64,000 nt of DNA from Costus lasius (Eukaryota > Streptophyta > Magnoliopsida > Zingiberales > Costaceae): positions 30,011,501 to 30,075,500 of the forward strand of contig CM050446.2 in assembly GCA_027563935.2 (NCBI GenBank), in the 5' to 3' direction. A program made the translations under genes and the position numbers. The notes below the pieces were generated by a model. It worked only from the letters and a program-made list of their open reading frames with translations. It did not search any database and had not been told where the DNA came from. The stretch's first letter is position 1. Every line of letters starts with the position of its first letter. This document shows positions 1-9,636 of this stretch, in pieces.

Positions 1-727
1 ATGCATCAATCACAGAAGAGATATAAAGCTTATATCCAGTATTAGAATTATTTGTTAATTTTCCTAAGAATCCTAATCCGATTAATAGATTAGAATCTCC
101 AGAAAAATCTTCATATCCTCTTGCTTGGATACCAATTTCTAGTTCTCCAAGATCCCTAGTACTTACTAAGAAATCAGGAGCACAGTAAAATATATCTTTA
201 TTTTCAGTCATATCGACTTCCATATAGGCAATCATTGCTTTCCTTGTGTCAGACTTCCATCTTTTGTCAAGAACAGCAATTAAGACCTTTATCCCTAGTT
301 TCTTCCGGGCTAGGCCTTTTATAGAGATAACTATCATCCCAATATGGGTTAAAGTCTTCCCTGATTGTCTTATTTTTGTTAAAGAATCTCTTGAAATAAT
401 CTTGAGATTTCTTGGTTCTGTTGTGACAGAAAAGTGTTCTTCACGGGTAATTCTTAGGAGCTGGGTCCTTAGGTTTAATGGTCCAGTTCTATACAGAAGT
501 TGGGGACGTAATATTTGTAACCTATTATTTTGATAGGCTTCAAATTGTTGATCAATATCAACAACTTCTTCCAACACTTGTGCTGGAATTCCATTACCAT
601 CAAATATCCTATTAAGGATGTTAGGGATAGGATTACTGATTAATAACATTTCATTATGGTTATTTTCTCTTACTGTTGTGGTTCCAGTAAGTGTATTAGA
701 AGTTCCTGTAAATGGTCTTGTTGTCAT
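1..727 (-). CDS. ORF3 polyprotein N-terminus, movement-protein domain (partial, pararetroviral)
   Basis: The frame starts with ATG at 727-725 and stays open for 242 codons to the window edge. The middle and end of the visible protein have the caulimovirid movement-protein pattern: a hydrophobic strand (about residues 135-150) followed by a region of the type MEVDMT..KDIFYCAPDF and then LEIGIQARGYEDF and LLIGLGFLGKL. Proteins of this family line plasmodesmata and carry the virus between cells. The start overlaps the stop of ORF2 in ATGA, the arrangement badnaviruses use for translational coupling. There is no lesion in the visible part, unlike ORF1 and ORF2. The remaining polyprotein lies outside the window, so whether it is intact is unknown. 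Confidence 0.8.
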   Translation of the reverse strand, partial: MTTRPFTGTSNTLTGTTTVRENNHNEMLLISNPIPNILNRIFDGNGIPAQVLEEVVDIDQQFEAYQNNRLQILRPQLLYRTGPLNLRTQLLRITREEHFSVTTEPRNLKIISRDSLTKIRQSGKTLTHIGMIVISIKGLARKKLGIKVLIAVLDKRWKSDTRKAMIAYMEVDMTENKDIFYCAPDFLVSTRDLGELEIGIQARGYEDFSGDSNLLIGLGFLGKLTNNSNTGYKLYISSVIDA

Positions 728-1150
728 TTACAAGCAAACTGGGTACTTCTAGGTTGTCTTTTACGTCCTGAGGTAGACGTAGATGATGAAGCAGATGCTT
801 GAAGTACTCGGTTTAGCTGATTAGCCAATTCTTGAACCGAGGTCTGGTATTGTTGGGTTTGTAAGACCAACAAATCATTCTAAGCGTTGGATTACTTCTT
901 GTTGTCTAAGTATAGTTTCAGAAGAAGTAGTTATTCTTAATACCATACTATCAAGTTTTTTGTTTAATTGCATAAGATATGCAATAATGAAATTGTTCTG
1001 GTGAACAAATCTTTTATCAGAGGCACTTTGGGGATCATCTGAGATCATGCCAAGTGCTCCATCTAAATAATTACTAGACTCGACTAGTGCTTGTTAATAG
1101 TCAATATCTTGATCTATCTGTCTTGGGTATTTTTTAGATGGATCTACCAT
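724..1150 (-). pseudogene. ORF2, virion-associated-protein-like (broken)
   Basis: ATG at 1150-1148 overlaps the end of ORF1 (ATGGTAG), and the last codon overlaps the ORF3 start. The predicted product would be about 140 residues: a helical, coiled-coil-like middle rich in Leu, Gln and Asn, then a Ser/Thr- and Lys/Arg-rich tail ending just before ORF3. That fits the small virion-associated or DNA-binding protein of badnaviruses by size, position and basic tail, although sequence similarity alone would be weak. It is disabled by a TAA at 1094-1096 and by a frameshift close to the TGA at 875-877, after which the C-terminal part reads in another frame. Confidence 0.6.
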
Positions 1151-1617
1151 TCTTCAGAATTTCTTTGCAATAAATATGCTATTTTTGCATGTTGATGATA
1201 TGAGATTTGAGATTGTCTATGTAGACGATCTAATATCTCTTTTAATTCAACAGTAAGTTGTTTTTGTAAAATAATTGATTTTTCAATCTCTTTTACCATA
1301 GTAATCAGGTGTGTATATTGGTTCTTAATATACTCCTGATTATTATGAATATTGCGTAAAAGCATATTTTTCGCAATCATTTCAGAATGAACTTTTTTCT
1401 AAAGTGCAGTACAAAGATGATTAAATTCTCTAAGGCTTTCGGCCTGAGAGATTTGAAAATCAATTATTGTATTCATCTGAGCATGTTCAGTATGAAATTG
1501 ATGAGCATATCTACCATTTTCTCTTGGAAAATAGCATTTATGCTTAGTTGCTTGGGAATTAGTTTGTGTTTCCCAGTATTTTTGTGATAAGGTTAAATAT
1601 AGATAATTAATATCCAT
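1144..1617 (-). pseudogene. ORF1 of badnavirus-like provirus (one in-frame stop)
   Basis: A single frame of 158 codons from ATG at 1617-1615 to TAG at 1146-1144, interrupted by one TAG at 1401-1399. Length and position (first gene after the leader, overlapping ORF2) match badnavirus ORF1, a small protein of unclear function reported to associate with virions. The C-terminal half is predicted to be strongly helical (repeated Leu/Ile/Lys/Glu heptads). Assignment rests mainly on gene order; no catalytic motif is expected in this family. Confidence 0.6.
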
Positions 1618-2287
1618 ATTACCTATGTGTTAAACTCTTACTAGTTGTTAGATTCTTACGAATCATCTGCATCTTTAGGTTAAAAACCATAAGATGTTTT
1701 GAAACCCTAAAGGTTTGTTTATGCCCAGAGGCATGATTATGTGTAAAGCCTTTCGGCTTTTGTGGATAAACTCGTTTCATCTAAACTATGTGTATAAACA
1801 CAATCAAAGATAAATATTATCAGATATTTGAGATCTACTAGGTACTAGCGTATAATCACTATATGACAACATGCTGTTTTTGTGTAAAGAAGATATACTA
1901 AGGAGTAAGAATACTTGTTAACTATAGATTCCTAGATATTATTATGCCTATGTTTTCCTCTGGTATCAACCGCTTTATCATATGGTTTTGAATAATCAAA
2001 ATAACATCATGCTGTATGGACGTTAGTAAGTCTCTCGTCCTTGGCGACTCTCCTAGTCTTTTGGACTTTTACTTGTCAAGCCATTGGCCCTCTAGTTATT
2101 TTCTTTATTCAAAACATGGTGACTTAGGCAGCCCCGGTATCTCCAGATTTGTGTAAAAAACACAGCATAATAGATCCTATCTGAATTAACAAGTATAATA
2201 CATCTGCTTAGGGATCTTCCTTACACTAACATGTTTTTATGTCATACTTATACGTGTTCCCGTTCGATCAAATAGAACCGTAACAAA
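1618..2287 (-). promoter_or_regulatory. Pararetroviral leader between primer site and ORF1
   Basis: About 670 bases without a long frame separate the primer site from ORF1, the usual length of the structured caulimovirid leader that carries short upstream ORFs and a ribosome-shunt hairpin. Short ATG-stop frames are present, but I could not fold the region, so the shunt structure is an inference from position. Confidence 0.45.
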
Positions 2288-2299
2288 GCTCTGATACCA
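2288..2299 (-). promoter_or_regulatory. Primer-binding site for initiator tRNA-Met
   Basis: The minus strand reads TGGTATCAGAGC, complementary to the 3' end of plant initiator tRNA-Met. In caulimovirids this site defines position 1 of the genome and primes minus-strand DNA synthesis. Its distance to ORF1 supports the pararetroviral reading. It could alternatively be a stray copia site, but the neighbouring copia is in the opposite orientation. Confidence 0.75.
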
Positions 2300-4664
2300 A
2301 AAAGATAGGAGGGTCCATATGTGCTCATACGACAAGCTTGCGCTGTGCAGTAACCTTCTTCCCTTCTCATTGCATTTTTCAGGACTTGCAGATGAGGAGG
2401 ACAATTGGTGGGGCGCATAGAGACTGTGGCGTCTATGTACTATTTGATTCCTTTTGTGCATCTCCATTGGCCTATCTTTCTACTACGGTTTCCCCCTTCC
2501 ACTGGCATTGCCGACTTGGCCACCCCTCTCCAGATAAAGTTCAGCAGTTGTTGTCTTTATCGTCTTGTCTTATTTTTCAATGTGATACTTGTCAGTTAGG
2601 CAAACATCATCGTGTGTCTTTTCCTTTATGTTGTCATCCACCAAGTAGTAACCCATTTTAATTTTGTTCACTCAGATATATAGGGTCCAAGTCCTGTTTC
2701 TACTAAAGAGGGTCATCGTTATTTTGTTACCTTTATTAATGACCACTATCATATGTGTTGGTTGTTTTTGTTGAAATGTCGTTCTAATCTTTTTGATGTA
2801 TTTCACATTTTCTATGAGGAAATAAAAACACAGTTTGGTACACCGCTGAAGGTTCTTCGATCTAATAATGTCTTAGAATATACTCACTTTCAGTTTTAGT
2901 TTTTCTGTTGTGACAGGGGTATTCTTCACCAGACTACTTGTCCCTACACTTCTCAATAAAATGGTATCATTGAATACAAAAATCATTACCTTCTTGATAT
3001 GGCTAGGTCTCTTCTCTTTCACATAAATGTTCCTCGTTAATTCTGGGGTGATGTTGTTCTCACTACCACCTTTTTAGTTAATCATGTTCCTGTGAAGCTG
3101 GCACTTCCTCTTATTCCCCATATCTTTTGTTGTATTTGTTATGTGCATGTTCCCCACCCCATCTGTGATAAGTTGTAGCCTCTGGCTACTCGCTGTGTTT
3201 TCTTGGGCTATAGTCATACTCATAAAGGTATCGCTGCTATGACCCTATCACTCGTCGATCCTTTATAAGTGCTGATGTCTCCTTTCATAAATGTACTCCC
3301 TACTTCACCAGTGTTCCTCTTACCCGTTCCCATCCTCTATGTTCCTCTACCGGCCTTGGGTCCCTTGCCTCCACCTCTGCACGTTCCTAACGAGTCATGT
3401 GCTCCTCCCTTGCAGGTTTAAAGTAGACATCCATGTGCCTCCGTTCGCTCCCTGCCGCTTGCTTTGTACTCCTTTCCTGATGGTCATCCTCCGGATGACT
3501 TGCATCTTCCCATTGCTTTGCATCACACGAGTTCTTATCCTACTGATAACTATTTTCATATCATCATTTTTCTCTCTGCATCACACCTTTCTTGTTCGCC
3601 TCTCGTTCACTGTGCTTCTGAAATCATATGAGGACACCCGATTGTTTCTTGCATGGCGGGCTGCCATGGATGCCGAGATGGATGCTCTTTGGGTTTGCCA
3701 TACGTGGTCTTTGGTTCCCCTTCCTGTAGGTGTTCGCCATGTCGCTTATAAGTGGGTTTACACAGTAAAACATAATCCTGATGGCTCTATTGATCGCTAC
3801 AAAGCTCGCCTTATCGCCAAAGGCTTTACGCAGACCTTCGGTGTTGATTATTTTGAGAAGTTTTCTCTTGTGGCCCGTCTTAATTTGGTTTGGGTGCTTT
3901 TTTCCTTAACTAATAATCTTGACTAGCAGCTTCAATATTTGCAATGCTTTTTTATATGGTGATCTCATTGAGAATGTGTGTATGGAGCAACCTCCTGGGT
4001 ATGTTGCTCAGGGGGAGTTGGTCTATAAATTGCATAAAGTCATTTATGAGTTAAAACAAAGTCCACGTGCCTGGTTCCAGAAATTCTCATAGATTATAAT
4101 ATCTGTCAGTTTTCATGGTAGCAAGGTTGATCCCTCTCTTTATTCGGCATTCTGGTGATGGTCTTATCATACTTGCAGTATATGTAGATAATATTCTTCT
4201 AACAAGCGGGGATTGTAAAGCTATACTAGAGACAAAGACTTATGCAAGCCTAGATATTTCCTTAAGGATTGAGGTCGCGTACAAAGATCCACAAGTATAT
4301 CTCTCTCAAAGGCAATATACTCTCGATCTTCTTCAAGAAACAGACATGATTGAGTATAAACCTACTGACACACCCCTAGTGCCTAATCAGAAATATTTTC
4401 GTGCAATGGACTCGGATCTAGTGGATGCAACCAGCTATCATCGTCTCGTGGGGAAACTAATTTATTTGACCATAACAAGGCTAGATATCTCTTATTGTGT
4501 CAGCATTGTCAATCAATTTATGGACAAACCTAGGAAGGCCCATTGGGAAGCAGTAATAAGGATACTTCAATACATTAAGAGAGCACCAGGGAAGGGTCTT
4601 CTATATAGGAAAAATAGGCATGCTAGAATTGAGGCCTATTTAGATACGAATTATGCTGGCAATA

Positions 4665-4716
4665 TAGATGATAGACGTTCTATCACTGGATAGATGATAG
4701 ACGTTCTATCACTGGA
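4665..4716 (+). repeat. 26-bp tandem duplication in copia A RNase H
   Basis: Two identical 26-base units (4665-4690 and 4691-4716) follow each other directly inside the RNase H region. The second unit brings the frame to a stop at 4691-4693. It looks like a replication-slippage or repair event after the element died. Confidence 0.9.
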
Positions 4717-5130
4717 TATTGCACTTATGTTGAGGAAATTTGGTCACTTGAAAAAGTAAGAAACAAAATGTGATTTCAAGATCTTGCTGTGAGGCAGAAT
4801 ATAGGGCAATGACACATACAACATATGAAATGATGTAGCTCATAAATCTATTAATTGACTTTGGAGTTAAGTGTGAAGACTCGATGCCCATGTTCTGTGA
4901 CAATTAAGCTGCAATCTTCATTGTGAACAATCATGTTTTCCATGAAAAAATAAATATATTGAGGTGGATTGTTATTTCATCCGGGATGCTATCTCTAATA
5001 GAATTATACATCTCCCTCACATCAAGTCTAAAGAAGAGTTAGCGAATATTTTCACAAAGTCCTTAGGAGTTAGGATCATTTAAGTTTTCTTCCTTATGTA
5101 ACAAGCTGGGCATGATTGATATTCATGCTC

Positions 5131-5160
5131 CAGCTTGAGGGGGAGTGTTGAGGGGGAGTG
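5131..5160 (+). promoter_or_regulatory. Polypurine tract of copia A, duplicated
   Basis: GAGGGGGAGTGTTGAGGGGGAGTGT contains two copies of the tract GAGGGGGAGTGT that typically precedes the 3' LTR of plant Ty1-copia elements. The LTR should begin with TGT at or just before 5160. Its end could not be placed. Confidence 0.65.
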
Positions 5161-6223
5161 TAAGAAGTGAAACCCGTTAAGGCTAACAAAGGTATTAAAT
5201 AAGAGTATCACTGTAAGAAATGGTTATGCAAAAAAATATACAGTGTTTTCCTTGCACAGTTTCAACGTCAGCCATGAGAATGAAGATTGTAAAAGGAGCA
5301 GGCTTTCAGTTGTTTCCAATTAGAAAACCCATTTGAGTTCCTTATATACCAGAAAAACAATAGATAAACAGTGCACACAATACAATTCCCATGGAACAAC
5401 AGATCTATTTAATCATCGTGACACTTCACAACAATGTTTACCACTGGATAACTAAGATGAATCAATTAGTTGTAAGAGAGACATTATGTCTGCACATATA
5501 ACCAATTGAATTATATTATTTATATGTTTTTCCTAGAAGTATATCAACATAAAAGATCACCAGATACCAATCAGAACATATATCATCATCATCATCCAGC
5601 AATGGAACTTGAAATCCTCCTATTTACTATCAGCATACGTGGAACAACATTTTTGAGACCTCAACCCTGAAATTGGCTGAGTGATTTATAACTGACTGAA
5701 TGTTCTATTCTATCCATGGTAGCTTCCTCACTTTGTGATGAATGGCAAAACATTGAGAGAGGAATGTTGTAACCCAATTTTTTTTATATTGAATTCTTTC
5801 CTCGTGTAGTTTTTTACTCTCAAAATTTGAGAGGGATATGTGATATGTTTTGATCATTCAAGGTATTCAACAAATCATATAAGTGAATTGGTCATTACAA
5901 TTAATTGCATCAGTTTCCAGTTTACCATTAGTTTGGTGCGGGTGCATGTGGTGTTGGGAAAATTTGGAGTTTGCTACGATAGCTCAAGGATTCAAATTAG
6001 GGATACCTGAGGCGTTGGTTGGCCACAGCTCAGCTTAATCCATTGATCAAGGTGGAGTTCCAACTATTAGATGAAAACTTCTCAGACATGATTGTATTGC
6101 AAGGACTTACTGTTGTAAAAGCAGAGAAAAAAAATAAGCGAGAATAAGGAACAGAGCAGAATTTGTAGAAAGAAGAGAAAGAGAGATAAAGAGAGAGAGA
6201 GAATCAGGGTTTCAAAACACTTA
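5161..6223. other. Copia A 3' LTR remnant and unassigned AT-rich DNA
   Basis: The first few hundred bases are probably what is left of the copia A 3' LTR, but no CA end with a flanking duplication was found. The rest is AT-rich without a convincing frame. A short GA-rich tract (about 6165-6203) precedes the next element. Confidence 0.4.
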
Positions 6224-6346
6224 GGCTGTGTTTAATAGGGAAGAAAGTAGAGAGGGAGGGATGGAAAGTAGAAGGGAAGGCTAAAATGAGTTGTTTAATG
6301 GGAGGGATGGAAAATAGAGGGGCTGCTACAGTCAAGCTTGTCAAAA

Positions 6347-6508
6347 ACGCGTTCCAGAACGTAGGATCGTCCGATCCTACGTCCCAAACCCTTCTCTGCA
6401 TGCTGGATCGGCTGCTGGAACGAAGCTGGAGTGGGAACGGTAGGATCGCCGTTCCAGCACGTAGGATCGGCTAGGAACAGCCGATCCCACCGATCCTAGG
6501 TAAGTTTA
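6347..6508. repeat. hAT left subterminal repeats (GTAGGATC/GATCCTA)
   Basis: At least five copies of GTAGGATC or its complement lie within 160 bases of the left end, some as back-to-back palindromes. The same octamer recurs at the right end (9926-9984). In hAT elements such subterminal motifs bind the transposase (BED domain), so these are likely its binding sites. This is inferred from position and repetition. Confidence 0.6.
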
Positions 6509-6609
6509 ACAAATACCCATTAACCCGATACCTGCCCGCTCTCTTTCACTCCCCTCATTCTCGAACCCTAATCACGCTGCACTCTTTCATTCTTTTCCTT
6601 CACGTCTCA

Positions 6610-6757
6610 CTGCCGCCACCTTCTTCGAGCGTCGCCGCCACAATCTCCTTCACGCGTCGCCGCCGCCATCTTCTTCCCGCGTCGCCGCCGCCATCTTCTT
6701 CACGCCTCGCCGCCGCCATCTCCTTCACTCCTCGCAGCCGCCATCTTCTTCACGACG
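6610..6757 (+). repeat. 30-bp minisatellite in hAT 5' untranslated exon
   Basis: About five imperfect units built on CGCCGCCGCCATCTTCTTC lie just before a good splice donor at 6760/6761 (CAG|GTAAGT). A 379-base intron (6761-7139, ending TTTGTAG) then separates them from the transposase start. The array has no ATG and is read as part of the 5' untranslated leader. Confidence 0.55.
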
Positions 6758-7168
6758 CAGGTAAGTTTTTTCCAATAAGTTATCTACCTGACGAGTGACG
6801 AGGTAGATGTCATTTACAGCATGTTGATTGTTGCATAGTTACAGACTTAAGCATCAATACTTGTTGTCATTTACATTCATTTAATTTGTTGTCATTTACA
6901 TTCATAGTTATAGACTTACAGCATCAATTACAGCATGTTGCAACACTGTTCATTTGCAAATTGCAATGTTGCATACTTGCATAGTTACATTCATAATCTC
7001 AATTGTCATTTGTCATTTGTGATTTGTCCATTATCATTTGTCCTTGTCATTCATATTAACTTGTCATTTGTCCTTGTCCATTATCATTTGTCAATCTCAA
7101 TTGATCAATCTACTTATACGTTCATCATTTCATTTGTAGTGCACCAATACTTAGACTCACTATTTTTA

Positions 7169-9636
7169 ATGGCCGACACTAGTAAATCTAAGAGAAAGAA
7201 TGCACCTGGAAATAAATCAGATATTGGTTGGGAGCATGGAGTCGAAGTTAATAACAACCCAAGGGAAATCAAGTGCAAGTACTGCGAGAAGATTATATCT
7301 GGAAATATTTATCGGTTGAAACATCATTTAGCTTACACGAGAAAAGATGTTGAACCGTGCAAAGCTGTGCCAGATGATGTTAAAAAGCAAATAATATCAG
7401 TTATGACACAGTTGGAGCAAATAGCACAATAAAAAAAAAGAGTTGATCAACAAGATGAGGAGGATAGTAAGGATACAAATGTGGTGAATGATAAAATTTC
7501 AAAAAAGAAAGGGAAGACAATTATGGAGTCTTTTGGGTCTTCTTCTGCCATTGGTAAGAAAGCTACTACACTTGTTGCTGGTAGTACTCAAAGCACAATG
7601 AATCAAATATTCAAAAAGGACTTGAGGGAGGAGGCTTGCCAACAAATTGCTAGGTTTTTTTACACAAGTTCAATTCCATTTAATTGTGTTAAAAATCCAG
7701 AGTTCATAAAAATTTTTGATCTTGTAGCAAGATATGGTATTGGTTTTAAGCCTCCTTCCTATCATGAGATTAGAGAAACATTTTTGAAAAAGGAAATAGG
7801 AAAGACAATGGAATTACTTGAATCTCATAAACTAGAGTGGAAGAGAACTGGATGTACAATAATGTCTGATGGGTGGACAGATAGAAAAAGAAGATCAATT
7901 TGTAATTTTCTAGTTAATAGTCCTAAGGGTACTGTTTTTCTATCTTCTGTTGATACATCAAATATTTCCAAAACTGCTGATAAAGTTTTTGAGATGTTAG
8001 ATGACATTGTTGAAAAGGTTGGTGAAGAAAACGTAGTCCAAATTATTACCGATAATGCTGCAAACTATAAGGTAGCAGGAGAGATGTTGATGGAGAAAAG
8101 AAAGAGTTTATTTTGGACTCCTTGTGCAGCTCATTGCCTTGACTTGATTCTTGAAGACTTTGAGAAAAAATTAAGTATACATCGAACAACTATTGCTAAA
8201 GGTAAAAAAGATATGCACATTTATTTATGCAAGGACTATGGTTATATCAATGTTAAGGCATTTTACAAAAGGAAAAGATTTGATTAGACCAGCCATCACT
8301 CGATTTGCTACTTCATACTTGACTTTGAGCTCTCTTAGTGATTCAAAGGGGGCATTGATGACCATGTTTACATCTAATCAATGGAAGTCTAAGTAAATTT
8401 TAAAAAATTGAAGAGGGAAAGAAGATTCAACAGTTAGTGTTGGATAGTAGTTTTTGGAAAAATGTTATTACGTGTCTTAAAGCTGCTCTTCCTGTCATTA
8501 GAGTATTGCGCATGGTTGATTCTGATGAAAAGCTAGCTATGGGATTTATTTATGAAGAGATGGATCGTGCCAAAGAAAAGATTCAATTGAACTTTAATTC
8601 TATTAAGAAAAGGTATATTTCTAAAGTTAATTACTTATTACTTATTAAGTTATTAGTTCTTTAGTCTTTACTTCTAAAGGTAAATTTATTTACTTTATTA
8701 TACAGATATGAGCCAATTTGGCAAATCATAGATGAGAGATGGGATATGCAACTTCATAGGCCATTACATGCTGCAAGCTATTATCTAAATCCACAGTTCC
8801 ATTATAGCCCTACTTTTAAGCCCGATGCTGAAGTCAAAAGAGGGTTGTATAGTTGCTTGGTAAGAATGGTTCCTGATTCTGAAGAAAGATTCAAAATTGA
8901 CATGCAACTTGAAGATTTTAAGGATGCCAAGGGATTGTTTAGTATTAGCCCTGCAATTATGACGAGAGATAAAAAGCTTCCAGCTAAATGGTGGGATTCA
9001 TATGGAGATGAGTGTCCTGAGTTGAAGAGATTTGCTATACGAATATTAAGTCTAACTTGCAGTTCTTCAGGTTGTGAAAGAAATTGGAGTGTATTTGAAC
9101 AAGTAAGTTTCATTTGATTTATTTATAATTTTATTATTTTATATATTGAATATTATTGTTTTTCATAATCTAACTATTATGTTTGAAATTGTCAATTTTT
9201 TTAGGTCCATTCAAAAAGAAGAAATTGTTTGCACCAAAAAAAGATGAATGATTTGGTTTTTATAAAACATAATTTGAAACTCAATGTGCAACAAGATAGG
9301 AGGAAAACTCTAGAGGATATCAGTTTTGAAGAATTATCCTCAGATGATGAATGGATAACTAATAAACATGTGCATAATTCAAGCCAGCCAAGTTGCTCAA
9401 AGAAAGAATGGCTTGGTGCTCTTAATATGGATCAAGAAGAGAGTGATGATGAAGGAGAACAAGAGAATGAGGAGGCTCCTATACTTAATGAAGAAATTAA
9501 TCAACTTGATGAAGAGATTGTGCCTTTTGATGATCCAATGTTAAGAGAAGATGAAATAGAAGAAATAGGTGATGAAGAGGAAGAAGAGGGAGAAGATAAC
9601 AATCTTGAGGATGACTCTACTGAGAACTTATTTTAG
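7169..9636 (+). pseudogene. hAT transposase (BED finger, DUF659, hAT dimerisation), broken
   Basis: Starts MADTSKSKRKN at 7169. Domains in order: BED zinc finger (CKYC at about 7274-7285, then HH with spacing typical of BED), DUF659 (about 7760-8160) with the RNase-H-like strands SDGWTDRKR and QIITDNAANY, a region from 8240 on, and the hAT C-terminal dimerisation motif (SSSGCERNWSVFE, about 9061-9100). An acidic tail ends at TAG 9634-9636. Introns with GT-AG ends fit at 8613-8705 and 9103-9204. Lesions: TAA at 7430-7432 in the same frame as what follows, a frameshift near 8230, and a stop plus frameshift near 8394-8430. The enzyme would cut and rejoin the element ends in the nucleus. Confidence 0.88.

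Larger units (their letters stand above)
1..2299 (-). mobile_element. Endogenous caulimovirid (badnavirus-like) fragment
   Basis: Reading the minus strand from 2299 leftwards gives the order of a badnavirus or tungrovirus genome: a tRNA-Met primer site, a leader of about 670 bases, a small ORF1, a small ORF2 whose stop overlaps the next start as ATGA, and the start of a large ORF3 with a movement-protein domain. The copy leaves the window at position 1, so coat, protease and reverse transcriptase are not seen. ORF1 and ORF2 carry stops or a frameshift, so this is an old integrated copy and not an expressed virus as it stands. It abuts a copia pol remnant near 2300-2336. The genus is an inference from gene order. 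Confidence 0.8.
2336..5160 (+). pseudogene. Ty1-copia pol remnant A (5'-truncated)
   Basis: The remnant starts inside the region before integrase (VTFFPSHCIFQDLQ at about 2345-2390). The integrase zinc domain follows (WHCRLGHP at about 2503-2526, CDTCQLGKH near 2582-2610), then a decayed integrase core with a changed second Asp and third Glu (2690-3060), and the reverse transcriptase from about 3645 (YKWVYTVKHNPDGS, RYKARLIAKGFTQ). The YVDD box is YVDN near 4180-4191, so a catalytic Asp is lost. RNase H is seen to about 4900 in several frames. At least six stops or frameshifts are visible. No 5' LTR, gag or protease is present, because the left side ends at the provirus. The type is clear; the lineage is not. 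Confidence 0.85.

Noticed and set aside
1970..1990. GGTATCAACCGC as a second primer-binding site
   Set aside because: Shares only GGTATCA with the tRNA-Met site and has no LTR or gag next to it in that orientation.
6935..7168. Upstream extension of the hAT transposase start
   Set aside because: The extension is hydrophobic translation of an intron with CATTTGTCC repeats; a 3' splice site at 7139 and the BED-type start at 7169 fit better.
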